Source of the DNA: VAZQ01 sp963744275
GTDB taxonomy: Bacteria; Pseudomonadota; Alphaproteobacteria; Rhizobiales; Xanthobacteraceae
Length of the DNA: 64,000 nucleotides
Assembly (NCBI GenBank): GCA_963744275.1
Contig: CAVUSX010000014.1
Span: 1-64,000 of the forward strand
Reading direction: 5' to 3'
Part shown: positions 24,596-35,264 of the stretch, piece by piece
Position numbering within the stretch: position 1 is the stretch's first letter
Layout of the letters: each line of letters opens with the position of its first letter
Program-made: the position numbers and the translations under genes
Notes under the pieces: model-generated
Told to the model about the DNA's origin: nothing
The model's input: the letters and a program-made list of their open reading frames with translations, nothing else
Databases searched by the model: none

Positions 24596-24721
24596 ATGCC
24601 GCGCGTCGATCGCTATGACATCATCGGGATGGCCCTGCTGGCTTTCGTGCTGGCGCTGTGGGTGCTGCATTTCTCGCTGCCCGCCCCGCCCCCGCCGCCG
24701 CCGGATTTCCTGGGGCCGTGA
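24596..24721 (+). CDS. Possible small single-helix membrane protein
   Basis: 41 residues: MPRVDRYDIIGMALLAFVLA, then LWVLHFSLPAPPPPPP and DFLGP. One clear membrane helix is followed by a proline run. No obvious ribosome binding site. It starts 50 bases after the IS target duplication, so the IS may have separated it from its promoter. Support is only composition and a plausible membrane topology. Confidence 0.35.
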   Translation: MPRVDRYDIIGMALLAFVLALWVLHFSLPAPPPPPPDFLGP

Positions 24722-24732
24722 TGTGGTGCGCC

Positions 24733-24893
24733 GTAGGTTGGGTTAGCGTCGGCCACGGTGATCCAGTGGAAGCGAACGCGTCGATCCGCGCGTAACCCAA
24801 CATCGGTGATTCCGATTTGCACGGTCGTTGATGGGTTTCGCATAGCCCGCGAAGACGGGCGTAAACGCCCTGATGAGCTCAACCCATCCTACG
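24733..24893. repeat. REP-like palindromic element, copy 5 (composite)
   Basis: Opens GTAGGTTGGGTTAGCG, passes GCGTAACCCAAC, and closes GAGCTCAACCCATCCTACG, with the filler GCCCGCGAAGACGGGCGTAAA shared with copy 1. It is a compound of a GGTTGGGTTA pair and a GATGGGTTTCGC...AACCCATCC pair. Confidence 0.8.
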
Positions 24894-24910
24894 AACCTAC
24901 CAACCGCCAC

Positions 24911-25183
24911 CTACCCCTCGCCCTCCGGCGGCTCGATCTTGTGCGGGGGCTCGTCGTAGCCTTTGCGGCTGCTGTAGAAGATGAGCGCCATCAGGCCGCC
25001 GCCGACCAGGATCGAAAGCAAGGCGCCGAACGCGACCGATATCCAGGCCCAGGCCGGCACGTCGACATCCACCAGTATCCATTGCCGGTAGGCGACCCAG
25101 AGCGCCAGACCGAGCAGCCCCATGAGGGCGGCGATGACCAGCCATCGGTCGATCGGGAATGTCCGCGGCGGCGGCGACAGCAT
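24911..25183 (-). CDS. Two-helix inner-membrane protein of unknown function
   Basis: 90 residues. Two membrane segments, WLVIAALMGLLGLALWVAY and WISVAFGALLSILVGGGLMA, are followed by a charged tail LIFYSSRKGYDEPPHKIEPP. The FYSSRxGYDE ending is a recurrent feature of short hypothetical proteins in Bradyrhizobium-like genomes. GAGGTG before the ATG supports the start. Confidence 0.7.
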   Translation of the reverse strand: MLSPPPRTFPIDRWLVIAALMGLLGLALWVAYRQWILVDVDVPAWAWISVAFGALLSILVGGGLMALIFYSSRKGYDEPPHKIEPPEGEG

Positions 25184-25287
25184 CGCTCACACCTCTTCAA
25201 GGCCTGACGCCATTACATAAGGGCTCGGCGCCGCGACGCACAGACCGGGCTCTCGCATTCGTGAGCCGCCGGCCCCCTGCCCCGGCC

Positions 25288-25765
25288 TCATCCGGTGGCG
25301 GCGAGCATGCGGCCGGCGCGCTCGACCGGCGCGGCGGCGATCAGCACGAAGGCGATGACGCAGGGCACCGTGCCGCGATTATTCCAATTATGGATGGTGC
25401 CGCGCTGCACCAGCACGTCGCCCATCCGCAGGTGCACGGTCGCGCCGTCGATGTCCATGTCGATCTCGCCCGCCATCACCACCGCATAATCGATCAACTC
25501 GGTGCGGTGATTGCGCGGCGCGACGCCGGGGCCGTATTCGACGATGCGGAACACCGAGCCGTTCGGGTCGGTGCTGGCGACCGCCCGCGCGCCGCCGTCC
25601 TGCGGGCTCGCATTGTCGCTCGGAAACGAGCCGGTCGACCAGATGACGCAGCTTTCGTGCTGCGGCCTCCGCGAGATCACGTTGCGGCTGAGCTTCATCG
25701 ATGGCAACGACGGCGCGGCCGCTGTCGTCATGGCCGGTCACCACGCGTCGGATCTGCAGGGGCAT
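25288..25765 (-). pseudogene. Cupin-domain protein, frameshift near the N-terminus
   Basis: The first frame (ATG at 25765) reads MPLQIRRVVTGHDDSGRAVV and AIDE; the next continues LSRNVISRRPQHESCVIWST and the cupin core GVAPRNHRTELIDYAVVMAG, then EIDMDIDGATVHLRMGDVLV and QRGTIHNWNNRGTVPC. The metal-binding cupin motifs are recognisable (RNHRTExIDYxVVMxGE and QRGTIHNWxN). The junction is near 25697, one base off. This family is widespread as small one-domain cupins of unknown substrate. Sequencing error would restore a full ~158-residue protein. Confidence 0.75.
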
Positions 25766-25848
25766 GCTGAAAACCATTGTTGGATTGGATTGAAATGAAG
25801 GCGCGAGCCTATTGCGGCCGCGCCACGCTCACAAGGGCTTGGCTGGCG

Positions 25849-26481
25849 CTAGCGCGCAAGCACGCAGCTCTGCGCCTTGAGGCGACGCTCCCAGCGGGCG
25901 CGTTCGAGCTCGGGCCGATCGTCCGCCTCAAGCGGATAGCCGAGGCAGAAATAGCCGATGAAGCGCCAGTCCGACGGAACGTCCAGGAGGCCGGCCATGC
26001 GGGCCGGATCGAGGATCGAGATCCAGCCGAGCCCGATGCCTTGCGCGCGTGCCGCCAGCCACATGGTGCAGATGGCGGCGACCACCGAATATTCGGCCAT
26101 CTCCGGCATGGTGCGGCGCCCGAGCCCGTGGCCGACCGCGGTCAAGCGATCGCAGAAGACGGCGAACTGCTGCGGCGCCTCGCGCAATCCTTCGAGCTTG
26201 AGGGCCGCATAGTGCCCGGCCCGGTCGTCCGCATAGGAGGCGAGCGCATCGGCATTGCAGACGCGAAACTCCTCGCGCACGGCCGCGCGCCGCGCCGGAT
26301 CATCCACGGTCACGAACCGCCACGGCTGGCTCAAGCCCACCGATGGCGCCAGGCATGCGGTCTCGATCAGCCGATCGAGCGCGCCGGGGGGCAGCGGATC
26401 GGGCCGAAACCGGCGCACGTCGCGGCGCCAGGCGACGAGCTGCATGAGCTGCGCCCGGAAGGCATCGTCGAATTCCGGCAC
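25849..26481 (-). CDS. bluB: 5,6-dimethylbenzimidazole synthase
   Basis: 210 residues from a GTG at 26481. It carries the BluB signature: RRDVRRFRPDPLP at the start, ETACLAPSVGLSQPWRFV, GLGRRTMPEMAEYSVVAAI and GIGLGWISILDP. BluB is a nitroreductase-fold enzyme that cannibalises reduced FMN with oxygen to make 5,6-dimethylbenzimidazole, the lower ligand of cobalamin. No other cobalamin genes are nearby, as is often the case. No frame error is seen. The GTG start lacks a clear ribosome binding site. Confidence 0.9.
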   Translation of the reverse strand: MPEFDDAFRAQLMQLVAWRRDVRRFRPDPLPPGALDRLIETACLAPSVGLSQPWRFVTVDDPARRAAVREEFRVCNADALASYADDRAGHYAALKLEGLREAPQQFAVFCDRLTAVGHGLGRRTMPEMAEYSVVAAICTMWLAARAQGIGLGWISILDPARMAGLLDVPSDWRFIGYFCLGYPLEADDRPELERARWERRLKAQSCVLAR

Positions 26482-26712
26482 GGCGGCGGGCGCCTGCCCG
26501 TTGCCGTTGCCGTCTGCGCGATCGGGACCGGCGCGGCCGGGGATGGGCTCGGGTTCGCGGCTGGGCTGACGGAACTGCTGATAGAACTCATGAGGGGACC
26601 CGTGTGCCCGCCCGCGATGAAGCGGCCGGTCGCGACCCTCGATCCATAACAGATTGAATCAATCCCAACAAACGCGCCGGCTCAGGTTGCGCCCGGGCTA
26701 TCTCGGGTCTCG

Positions 26713-27252
26713 TCAAACCGGCAGCGCCGGATAGGTCAGCGTATGTTCCGGCTGCGGCCGAGCGGCCGGCGTCAGGCTCGCCGGCACGACCTTGCCGGGT
26801 CCAAGAATATGAAGCACATCCTCGCCGGCCGCGAGCAGATAGTCCGCGATGATCCGGCGATGGCATCGCCACCACACCGCCTCCGCGCACATCACCGCGC
26901 AGCGCCGGACCTGGCCCAGCTCGCGCAGCCTATCGAGGCCGCCGCGGAAGCCGTCCCCCATGGCGTAGTCGGCGTAGTTGTGAAAACTCTGGTTCTCCCA
27001 GAAGCCGTTGACGCCAGATGGCACCTGCGGCTGGCGCGGCCGCCGCCCGCCGAGCTCCACGACATGCTCGTAGGAGATTTGAAATTCCGACAGCGACTCT
27101 GGAAGCGTTTCGCGGTTGTACTGGGGATTTGTCCGCGAGCGCGGAATGGTGCGGACATCGACCACACAGCCGATCTGCGCGGCGACCAGGAGCTCGATGA
27201 ACGCGCCGATCGGACGCGTGGAATGGCCAATGGTGAAGAATGCGTACGCCAT
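26713..27252 (-). CDS. DUF488-family protein
   Basis: 179 residues. The family opening FFTIGHSTRPIGAFIELLVA and VVDVRTIPRSRTNPQYN is present, then HNYADYAMG and the Cys-rich block CAVMCAEAVWWRCHRRIIAD with its conserved Cys-x3-x-x-Cys-His-Arg. DUF488 proteins are soluble and of unknown biochemical role, though distantly related to nucleic-acid-acting folds. It stands alone. The start lacks a strong ribosome binding site. Confidence 0.88.
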   Translation of the reverse strand: MAYAFFTIGHSTRPIGAFIELLVAAQIGCVVDVRTIPRSRTNPQYNRETLPESLSEFQISYEHVVELGGRRPRQPQVPSGVNGFWENQSFHNYADYAMGDGFRGGLDRLRELGQVRRCAVMCAEAVWWRCHRRIIADYLLAAGEDVLHILGPGKVVPASLTPAARPQPEHTLTYPALPV

Positions 27253-27291
27253 CCGGGCGACGGCGCCTTCGACTTGCCTTGCCGCGGACGG

Positions 27292-27393
27292 TCAGAAACC
27301 CACCGCCCAGGTCGTGAGCGCGATGATCCCGACCACCATGACCACGAGGGCCAATGGGTCATAATCCGGCCAAAGGCCGCTACGCAAATGCAT
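27292..27393 (-). CDS. Very small single-helix membrane protein
   Basis: 33 residues: MHLRSGLWPDYDPLALVVMV, then VGIIALTTWAVGF. One membrane helix fills the C-terminal half. GGGAGG stands at the right distance before the ATG, which is the main support. It sits 40 bases upstream of the DUF488 gene on the same strand and could be cotranscribed. Confidence 0.5.
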   Translation of the reverse strand: MHLRSGLWPDYDPLALVVMVVGIIALTTWAVGF

Positions 27394-27798
27394 GACACGC
27401 CTCCCGGATGATCCGGAATGCCAACGTGCGGCGCTCGCTCTTGTTCCTCGTGACCGAAGACCGGCGGGCTGCCATTCGATGGCGGTTTTCCCACCCGTTA
27501 GACGCTCGCGCGGCCGAGAAGGTTCAAAGCCGTGCCGTGCGTGGCAGCCGGCGGCGGGCGTCATGTGAGCGTGGAAGCCTGCACCATGGCCACCGCCTGC
27601 GTTTCGGCGGACTTGACCCTTTTTGTCAGTTGGAATGGCCAACATATTGGAAAAACGAATGAAAATGCAAACATCGTTTCTCCACCCGTTCGTCCCCGCG
27701 TCCGCGGAATGAGCGGACTTGGCAATTCCCTCACAAGCTCTCAAGGATTGGGGTGACAGGGTGAGGACGTAGTCAGAATCTCTGTGCGGAGGTCCTAG
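27394..27798. other. Intergenic, nothing recognised
   Basis: About 400 bases without a supportable gene. Several short open frames exist but none has a good start signal. No repeat copy was seen. Confidence 0.4.
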
Positions 27799-30580
27799 CT
27801 ACGCCGCGCTCGCGGCCGGCAGCATCGCGGAGCTGCCCGGAACCGGCGCACCTTCGAGAAACCTCTGCTCGAATTCCGCCGCCGGCATGGGGCGGCCGAA
27901 ATAGTAGCCCTGCCCTTCCTCGCAGCCCATGCCGGCCAGCAGATCGGCGGTGGCGCGGTCCTCGATGCCTTCGGCGATGACCGCGAGCCGCAGCTGCTTG
28001 GCGAGCGTTATGGTGGCGCGCACGATCGCCAAGTCGTCGCGATCCACCCGCAGCTCCTGCACGAAGGAGCGATCGATCTTCAGCCGATCGAGCGGAAACT
28101 TCTTCAAGTAGGTCAGGCTGGCATAGCCGGTGCCGAAGTCGTCGAAGGCGATGCGCACGCCCAGAGCCTGAATCCGGCGGAAGGTGTCGCGTGCGCGCTC
28201 GTGGTCCTCCAGCAGGATGCCCTCGGTAACCTCGAGCTCGAGCAACGCGGGCAAGAAGCCGGTGCGCTCGAGCACCGTCTCGACCGTCGCGGCCAGATCG
28301 CCCGACTGCAGCTGCGCGGGCGACAGATTGACCCCGAGGCGAACCGCGTGCCCCTCGAGCTCCCACCGGCGGCCTTGCCGACAGGCGGTCTCCATGACCC
28401 AGAGCGCGATGGGAAGCGATAGCGGCGAGGCATTGGCGACCGCGAGAAAATCCCCCGGCGACAGCAAACCGCGCTCGGGATGCCGCCACCGAATGAGCGC
28501 TTCCGCGCCCAACAGCCGGCCATCGTCGAGACCGACCTGCGGCTGATAGAAGAGCTCGAGCTCGCCGCGGTCCACGGCCCGCGTCAGCTCCGCCTCCAGC
28601 GCCAGCCGCGTCTCCAGCTCCGATCGGATCCGGCGATCGAAAAAAACGTGGCAGCCGCGGCCGGCGGCCTTGGCCCGATACAGAGCGAGGTCGGAGTTGC
28701 CGAGGAGCTCTTCCGCAGTGGCACAATCATCCGGATAGAGCGCCACCCCGATGCTGGCCGCCACATCGAGCTGGCGCGTCCCGGCCGCTATCGGCGTTTC
28801 GCTCAACGCGCGCAGCACGCGTTGCGACAGCTGATCCGCCCGGCCGGCGACGCCGGCGCCGGTGATGACGATGGCGAACTCATCGCCGCTCAAGCGGGCG
28901 ACCAGGCCCGCGCCCGCGAGCGCGGCATTCAGGCGTCCGGCGACCTCGCAAAGAACCTGATCGCCGCACGCATGGCCGAGCGTATCGTTGATCTGCTTGA
29001 ACTTGTCGACGTCCATCACCATCAGCGCGACCCCGCCCTGCTGGTGCGGCGCGGCCGCGAGACTGGCGCACAGATGCGCGTGCAAGGTGTTCCGGTTGGC
29101 GAGACCGGTCAGCGTGTCGTACTCCGCCAGGTACCGGATGCGCTCCGCTTCACGCTTGCGAACCGAGATGTCCCGCAACACCGCGCCATACTGGAATCCG
29201 TCGCTCCCCTGCCAACCGAAGAAGCAGGCTTCGAGCGGGAACGCCTCGCCGTTCTTCTTGCGGCCCGCGAGCTCGATCACCTTGCCGCCGGGCGCCTGCA
29301 GGGCGTGTTGCGGCAGGTCGAGAATCGAGAACGCGGCATGCTTTCCGGAATCCTCGCCGGCGGCATAGACGCGGTCGAGCGGCTGGCCCAACATCTCGCC
29401 CGGCTCGTAGCCGAAGATCGCCACCGCGCCCGGGTTCCATACCGTGATCAGGCGGTTGCGATCGGCGCACACCAAACCATCGCCGAGCGACATGGCGATC
29501 TGGTGGAAGCGCCGTTCCGCGATCATGCGCAGAAAGCCGAGAAGGTCGATCTCGTCGAGCGCCATCGCGACCAGATAGGCGCCGATGGCCACTTGGCAGA
29601 GCGAAGTATCGAGAATGACGGGCAGCTTCGCCTGCACCAGCATGGCGGTGAGCTCGAACGCGGCCGCCACGCCGGCCAGGACCAAGGCCCGTTGCCCGGC
29701 GGAGCGGCGGCGCCACATCGCCCCCATGAGCAGCACCACCAGCCCCAGCCCGCCCAATGTCACGAGCGGCGAGGAGCCGCGCAGCACACGGCCTTGCAGG
29801 ATCGACTCCGCGGCCAGCGTTTGCAGCAATACGCCCGCGATGACCTGGCCATTGGGCACGCTGAAATGGTCGCCGAGCTCGATCGCGGTCGCGCCGATGA
29901 TGACCTTCTTGTCCTTGAGCTTGGCGAGGACGGCGGGATCGCCGCGCAGAACATCAACATAGGAGACGCTCGGCACCGAATCGGCACGGATGCTGAAATC
30001 GATCAGATAGGAGCCTTGCCGGCTGGTGTACTCCCCGGCCACGAGCGCGCCGAGCGAAGGCAGGAAAGTCCCATCGAGCGTATCGCCGAGCTCGATAGCG
30101 CCGCACCAGGCCGTCGGGCCCGACCGCGACATTCACGACCGCGGACCAGGACTCCTTGGTGAATTCCGGCAACGGACGATTGACGTGGACGGTCTTGCCG
30201 TCTCCCCGGTCCGCCGCCAGTTGCCCGAACGAGGGCAGCACGACCGATCCGCCGGCCCGGTGGAGGGCATCGGCAAAAGCCCGGTCGTCGACCGCGCTCG
30301 AGGGCGAGCTGAAATCGACGTCGAACGCGATATCGCTCACGCCGGCGCTTTCCAGCTTGTCGATCAGCTCGGCGTGCAGCGACCGCGGCCACGGCCACAC
30401 GCCGATCTTCTCGATCGAGAACGGGTCGATCGCCACCAGCACGATGTCGCCGGTGGCCTGGCGCGGGAACCACGCGAAGCGCAAATCGGCGATGGCATTC
30501 TGCAACGTCTCGTGGGTCCCGCTCAGCAGAACCACTGCCAGGACGCACGCGACGAAAAAATGCGCTCGATACTGCCTCAT
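27799..30580 (-). pseudogene. CHASE2-PAS-GGDEF-EAL membrane signalling protein, one frameshift
   Basis: The N-terminal frame (from 30580) has a membrane helix and a CHASE2 sensor: DIVLVAIDPFSIEKIGVWPW, then AFDVDFSSPS. The second frame completes CHASE2 (KKVIIGATAIELGDHFSVPN), adds two or three membrane helices, a PAS domain (WNPGAVAIFGYEPGEMLG), a GGDEF domain with RLSGDEFAI and an EAL domain with EALIRW, FDDFGTGYASL and AEGIED. The SGDEF variant may be weak or inactive, while EAL residues look complete, so net c-di-GMP breakdown is likely. The shift is a single base near 30095. Downstream of two FecR genes on the same strand. Confidence 0.85.
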
Positions 30581-30655
30581 CCGGGATCCCCCGCCCCGTT
30601 CATCCGCCCGACCGCGAGCCGCGCCACCGGGTGCGGCGGCCGCAACAGCCGGTCG

Positions 30656-31908
30656 TCATGTCGCCGCTCGCCTGCGCCTTCGCCACAAGCGCCCGATCGA
30701 GACCATGAGCGCAACGCCGCCACCGACCGCGGAGCAGAAGAGCAGATCAAAGGTGATGTCTTCCTTGCCATTGCTCCGGTGCTCGGCCCGGCCGAAGAAG
30801 GCCTTGCCCCACGCCGGCAGATCGACGCTCCACCCGTCGCTCTGAGCGCCGCTTCCTTCCGACGAACCGATGAGCGATCCAGCCTGGGATGCGGCCGAGG
30901 CCATGCGGACCGACAATCCCCCCGAGCGGCCGTCTGCGGCCGCCGAGCGGCCGTCCGGCAGCGCCGAGCCGCCGTCTGCGGCCGCCAAGCGGCCATCTGC
31001 GACCGCCGCAGGGCCGCCGGTGGGAAGCGGGCGGCCATCCGTGGAGGCGTCACTCTTGGGGCCGCTTGTGGGGATTGGGCGACCATCCGTGGATGCGTCA
31101 CCCTTATGGATGGGAGTTTGTTTGAAAACCGAAGCGCCGGCATCGCTCGGCGACGGACCGCCGGCCCCGCCGAACGAGGCCGGAAGCGGCTGCGCGCTCA
31201 CGGCGGAAGCCATACGAAGCTGCGGTCCTTTCGGCACGACGTCGAGCCGGGGCCGAGAAGCCCTCCTTCGGGACCGGCACGGCCTGCACGGACGACGGGC
31301 GCGGCTGGCCCTGCTGAATGGGGTTGAAGGTACCGCTTCCGCTCAGCGACAGGCCGCCCAGGCCGCGCGCCAAGACCTTGGCGATCTGGCCGGGCAGCAC
31401 CAGCGCAAGCTGGCCGGACTTGAAATCCGCCACCTCGACCAGGCCCCTGAGCACATCGACGCTGGCGTCGCTCTTGTCGAGCGAGACGCGGAACTGGGTG
31501 CCTTTCACCACGGCGGCGAAATACGGCGTCTCGACCTCGAAATGCTTGACGTTGCGTTTCTCCACCTCCAGCAGAATCGAGCCGGCCTGCTGAATGATGG
31601 TGGTCGACAGCCCGTCCTTGGGCTCCATCGGGATGCCGATGATCGAGTTCGGCGAGATCAGGATGGTCTCTTCGCCGCGCACCAGCAGCACCCGGCCGTT
31701 GCGTCCGGTGCGGATGCTGTCGCCGGGCTTGAGCACCGCCTCGCCGGTGAGCGCAACCGTCTGGACGCCCGCGCCGGTCAACCAAACCTCTCCGGACGAT
31801 TTGCCGACATGCCAGAGGCGCATCCTGCGCCAGCGCGGCGCCCGCCACACAGCACGACGAGCAGTCCCAGCACAAACAGGCCACGAAGGGTTCCGATCCG
31901 ATCAAACA
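30656..31908 (-). pseudogene. FecR-domain protein 2, three frameshifts
   Basis: Frames join into one protein: leader from the ATG at 31908 (MFDRIGTLRGLFVLGLLVVL), AGAALAQDA in a second frame, then the FecR domain LWHVGKSSGEVWLTGAGVQT, ILISPNSIIGIPM and VVKGTQFRVSLDKSDASVDV. A further shift near 31240 leads to PKGPQLRMASAVSA and a tail with repeated DASTDGRP and AADGRSA units ending in a membrane helix (AVGGGVALMVSIGRLWRRR). It is a close paralog of the gene at 32134. Shifts are near 31857, 31822 and 31240. Confidence 0.75.
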
Positions 31909-32133
31909 TGGCGCCCAGCTCCGTTCTCGGCGTAGTTCGTCCGCGAAGGCATCCGCGGAGCGGATGCTGATCGTCAGGATATTTCGCAGCTAATTTTACG
32001 GGAAATCGTTCAAAATACGCTTAGGGCGACCGCTCCAATGCGAGTTGAAGCCTTAACGCTTTGTAGACCACGGCAAGAGTTGGCCTGGCGGCTGGCCGCC
32101 GCGCCATGGGGCGGCTCACCCCCGAGGGGCACG

Positions 32134-33267
32134 TCAGTGGTGGCCATGGCCGTTTCCGTTTCCGTTTCCGTTGCCGTTCCCGTTGCCGTTGCCGTTGCCG
32201 TTGCCGTTTCCGTTCCCGTTCCGTTCCCGTTCCGTTCCGTTTCCGTTTCCGTTTCCGTTTCCGTTTCCGTTTCCGTTGCCGTTGCCGTTGTTGGTCTTGT
32301 TTTGGCCAAGGCCATATCCGACGGAGCCGGAGCTCGCGACGTTGCCACCTGCGTTGCCGTTGCCACTGGAGTTTCCACCGGAGTTGCCATTGCCGTTGCC
32401 CTGGCTGCTGGCCTGGCCACCCGCATTGCCGCTGCCGTTACCCGAGACGGCGCCACCGGAATTCCAGACCGTGTCCTTGGCACCCTTGGTTCCCGACGCC
32501 GTCGCATCGTGCGCCAGTCCCTTGGTGACCTTCTGGAAATTCAGTTTCACGTCGCCCAGCGGCGAGGCGATCCGCATCTGCGGCGCTTTCGGACTGCTGC
32601 CCGGGACCGTGAAGCCGCCCTTGGGCACCTGCAGCGGGTGCACGGACGAGGCGCGCGGCTCGCCCTTCTCGATCGGGTTGAATGTGCCGGTTCCGCTCAG
32701 CGACAGGCCGCCCGGACCTTGCACCAAGACCTTGGCGGCCTGGCCGGGCATGACCTGCGCGATCTGGCCGGACTTGAAGTCCGCCACCTCCACCTGGCCC
32801 CGGAGCACGTCGACGCTGGCGTCGTGCCGGTTGACGGAGACGCGGAACTGGGTGCCTTTCACGACGGCGGCGAGATAGGGCGTCTCCACCTCGAAATGCT
32901 TGACGTTGCGCTTCTCCACGTCGAGCAGAATTGAGCCGGCTTGCTCGATGATGGTGGTCGACAATCCCTCCGTCGCTTCCATCGGGATGCCGATGGCCGA
33001 ATTCGGCGAGATCAGGATGGTCTCTTCGCCGCGCACCAGCAGCACCCGGCCGGTGCGGCCGGTGCGAATATTGTCGCCGGGCTTGAGGGTCGCATCGCTG
33101 CCGAGTGAAACCTGCTGGACCCCCGACGCGGCGGTCAACCAAACATCGCCCGACGATTTGCCGATGTGCCAGGCGGCATCCTGGGCGATCGCTCCGCCGG
33201 CGCCCTCGACGATGATGAATGAAGCCAGCGCAAACAGCGCGCCGAAGGCTTTGGTCCGCTCGAACAT
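32134..33267 (-). CDS. Secreted FecR-domain protein with a long Gly-Asn repeat tail
   Basis: 377 residues. A leader (FGALFALASFIIVEGAGGAIAQ) precedes a FecR domain: AAWHIGKSSGDVWLTAASGV, GRVLLVRGEETILISPNSAI, FEVETPYLAAVVKGTQFRVS and DVLRGQVEVADFKSGQ. The last ~90 residues are nearly all Gly and Asn (repeated GNGNGNGN, broken once by TERER), ending HGHH. FecR domains in this context are periplasmic and often accompany CHASE2 and two-partner-secretion genes, as here. The tail is encoded by a hexanucleotide tract prone to slippage. Confidence 0.85.
   Translation of the reverse strand: MFERTKAFGALFALASFIIVEGAGGAIAQDAAWHIGKSSGDVWLTAASGVQQVSLGSDATLKPGDNIRTGRTGRVLLVRGEETILISPNSAIGIPMEATEGLSTTIIEQAGSILLDVEKRNVKHFEVETPYLAAVVKGTQFRVSVNRHDASVDVLRGQVEVADFKSGQIAQVMPGQAAKVLVQGPGGLSLSGTGTFNPIEKGEPRASSVHPLQVPKGGFTVPGSSPKAPQMRIASPLGDVKLNFQKVTKGLAHDATASGTKGAKDTVWNSGGAVSGNGSGNAGGQASSQGNGNGNSGGNSSGNGNAGGNVASSGSVGYGLGQNKTNNGNGNGNGNGNGNGNGNGTERERNGNGNGNGNGNGNGNGNGNGNGNGHGHH
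32150..32290. repeat. Hexanucleotide microsatellite (GTTTCC/GTTGCC)n
   Basis: Roughly 23 tandem six-base units alternating GTTTCC, GTTGCC and GTTCCC on the plus strand, encoding the Gly-Asn tail of the FecR protein on the minus strand. Units are exact for long stretches, then interrupted around 32218-32240 by five- and six-base variants where the coding changes to TERER. It is not a CRISPR: there are no spacers. Confidence 0.85.
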
Positions 33268-33444
33268 CGCAGTTGGCTCCCGGCTCCATTGGCATCAACG
33301 ATTGCGCGGTAAGTTACCGAAAAACTGTTCAAAATCTGCTTCGATCCCCGCTCCCCGGGCCCCGACGCATTAACGCTTTGTCAACCATAAATCGGCAGTT
33401 TGACTGGACGAACGGTATCCATCCATTCCGGTGTGAAGCGACCA

Positions 33445-35223
33445 ATGAAGAAGCGGCTGCTCGCGATCGACGATGAAAGATCCGGGCAATCGCGATGGGG
33501 CGCGGCCCGGATCGCCATCCCGGCTTGTGCGCTGTGGCTGTCGGTCATGACCTGCGGCCCGGTAAGCGCCCAGGCCACGCGCGGACCGCAGCTCGATCCG
33601 AACCAGGCGGAAAAAAACCTCGAATTCGATCCAGCTCGAGCGCAAGCGCGCCAGGAACGCCGCCGCCATACCGTTGCCGAAAGCGCCTGCGCCGGAGATT
33701 TCCGCCGACACCAAGCCGCTTATGAAGCTCGAATCCATCTCGGTGGTCGGCGCGACCGTCATCCCGGGCGAGGCGATCGCCGCCACCTACCGATCCTATA
33801 TCGGCAGGACCGTGTCCAAGGCCGACCTGACCGCGATCGCGGGCAAGATCAGCGATCTATACCGTGACGCGGGCTACCATCTCAGCCGCGCGATCGTGCC
33901 GGCGCAGGACGGCGGGAACGGCCGCATCAAAATCCAGGTGATCGAGGGAACGATCGCGGACATCGAGCTCAAGGGTGAGGGCGCGGAGCGATTCGGCCTG
34001 CGGCCGCTGCTGGCCGCCGTCGCGGCCGAGCACCCCTCCCGGCTGGAGACGCTCGAGCGCCAGCTGCTGCTCATCAACGAGCGCCCGGGCGTGCGCATCA
34101 CCGACACCGCGATCCAGGAGATCGGCGCCGCCAGCGGCCGCTTCCGCTTGATCGTCCATGTGCAGACTTGGCAGGTTTTCACCGCGTTCGGTCTCGACAG
34201 CTGGGGCACGCCCGCGGTTGGCCCACTGCAGGCCTATTCGGCCGCGGCGCTCAATTCCTATTTCATGGCCGGCGACATGCTCGGTCTCAACCTGTCGACC
34301 ATCCCCAGCGATCCCGGCGAGCTCGGCTTCAGCCGGCTGGCCTACGAGGCACCGGTCGGAACAAACGGCGCCCGGCTCGGCGCCACGGCCGCCTACGGCG
34401 ACGTCTGGCCGGGCGACGAGCGGCGGCAATTCGGCACCCATACGCGCACCGATACGTTCGAGGTCAAGGGCAGCATCGTGCCGCTGGAGACCCGCAAGGC
34501 CTCGCTGGTGTTGAGCGCGACCGGCAGCTTCAGCGATACGACCGAACGCGATTTCCTGGGCGCCATCTACAACGATCACATCCGCACCGTGCGGGTGGCG
34601 GCCGATTATCAGCGGCAGGACGATCTGGGCGGCCGCAACTACCTCACGGTCGGGGTGCGGCAGGGCCTCGACTTGCTCGGAGCGTCGCATCAGGGCGACG
34701 CGTTTCTTTCGCACCAACGGAACCGCGCTCGCTTCGATCGTGCGATTTTTCGTTCACGCGCTATCAGAGGCTCACCGACAGCTGGTCCGTGAAGGTCGCG
34801 ACCGCCGGCCAGCTCGCCTCCACCACGCTGCTGCAATCACAGGAATTCTATCTCGGCGGTCCGGTATTCGGCCGCGGCTATTATGGCGGCGAGGTGAGCG
34901 GCGACAACGGCATCGCGGGCGCGCTCGAGCTGCGTTTCGATCATGCCCTCAGCTACGATTGGCTCACGGGCTACCAGCTCTACGGCTTCGTCGACCGGGG
35001 CACGGTCTGGAACGTCGGCTTCGCGAGCGAACGCATCACGCTGTCGTCGGCCGGGGCTGGCGTGCGGCTGCATTTCCCCGCCGACCTGGAGGCGGATGCC
35101 GGCATCGCGGTTCCGCTGGACTATCGCGCCCTCGACAACGAAAGTCGCGACCCCCACGTCTACTTTTCCCTCTCGAAGTCCTTCAAGCTCTGCCCGGACC
35201 GCACGCGCCTGCACTGCACCTGA
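33445..35223 (+). pseudogene. TpsB/ShlB-type outer-membrane transporter with POTRA domain, two frameshifts
   Basis: Three frames join to about 590 residues. Segment 1 has a leader (IAIPACALWLSVMTCGPVSA). Segment 2 starts near 33630 and has the POTRA domain (LESISVVGATVIPGEAIAAT, DAGYHLSRAIVPAQ, IKIQVIEGTIADIEL) and half the barrel. Segment 3 from ~34740 has FTRYQRLTDSWSVKVATAGQ, the TpsB loop motif GGPVFGRGYYGGEVSGDNGI and a C-terminal Phe-x-rich strand (HVYFSLSKSFKL). TpsB proteins export large TpsA exoproteins across the outer membrane. No TpsA gene is adjacent. It is divergent from the FecR genes. Confidence 0.85.
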
Positions 35224-35264
35224 CCGCGGCGGTGCCGATCGGACCGGGCGCCGCGCAGACGCAT

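Noticed and set aside
28480..30162. A 560-residue frame opposite the CHASE2-GGDEF-EAL gene
   Set aside because: Antisense shadow of a gene with clear domains.
32150..32290. CRISPR-like regular repeats
   Set aside because: Period six without spacers, inside a coding sequence; a microsatellite.
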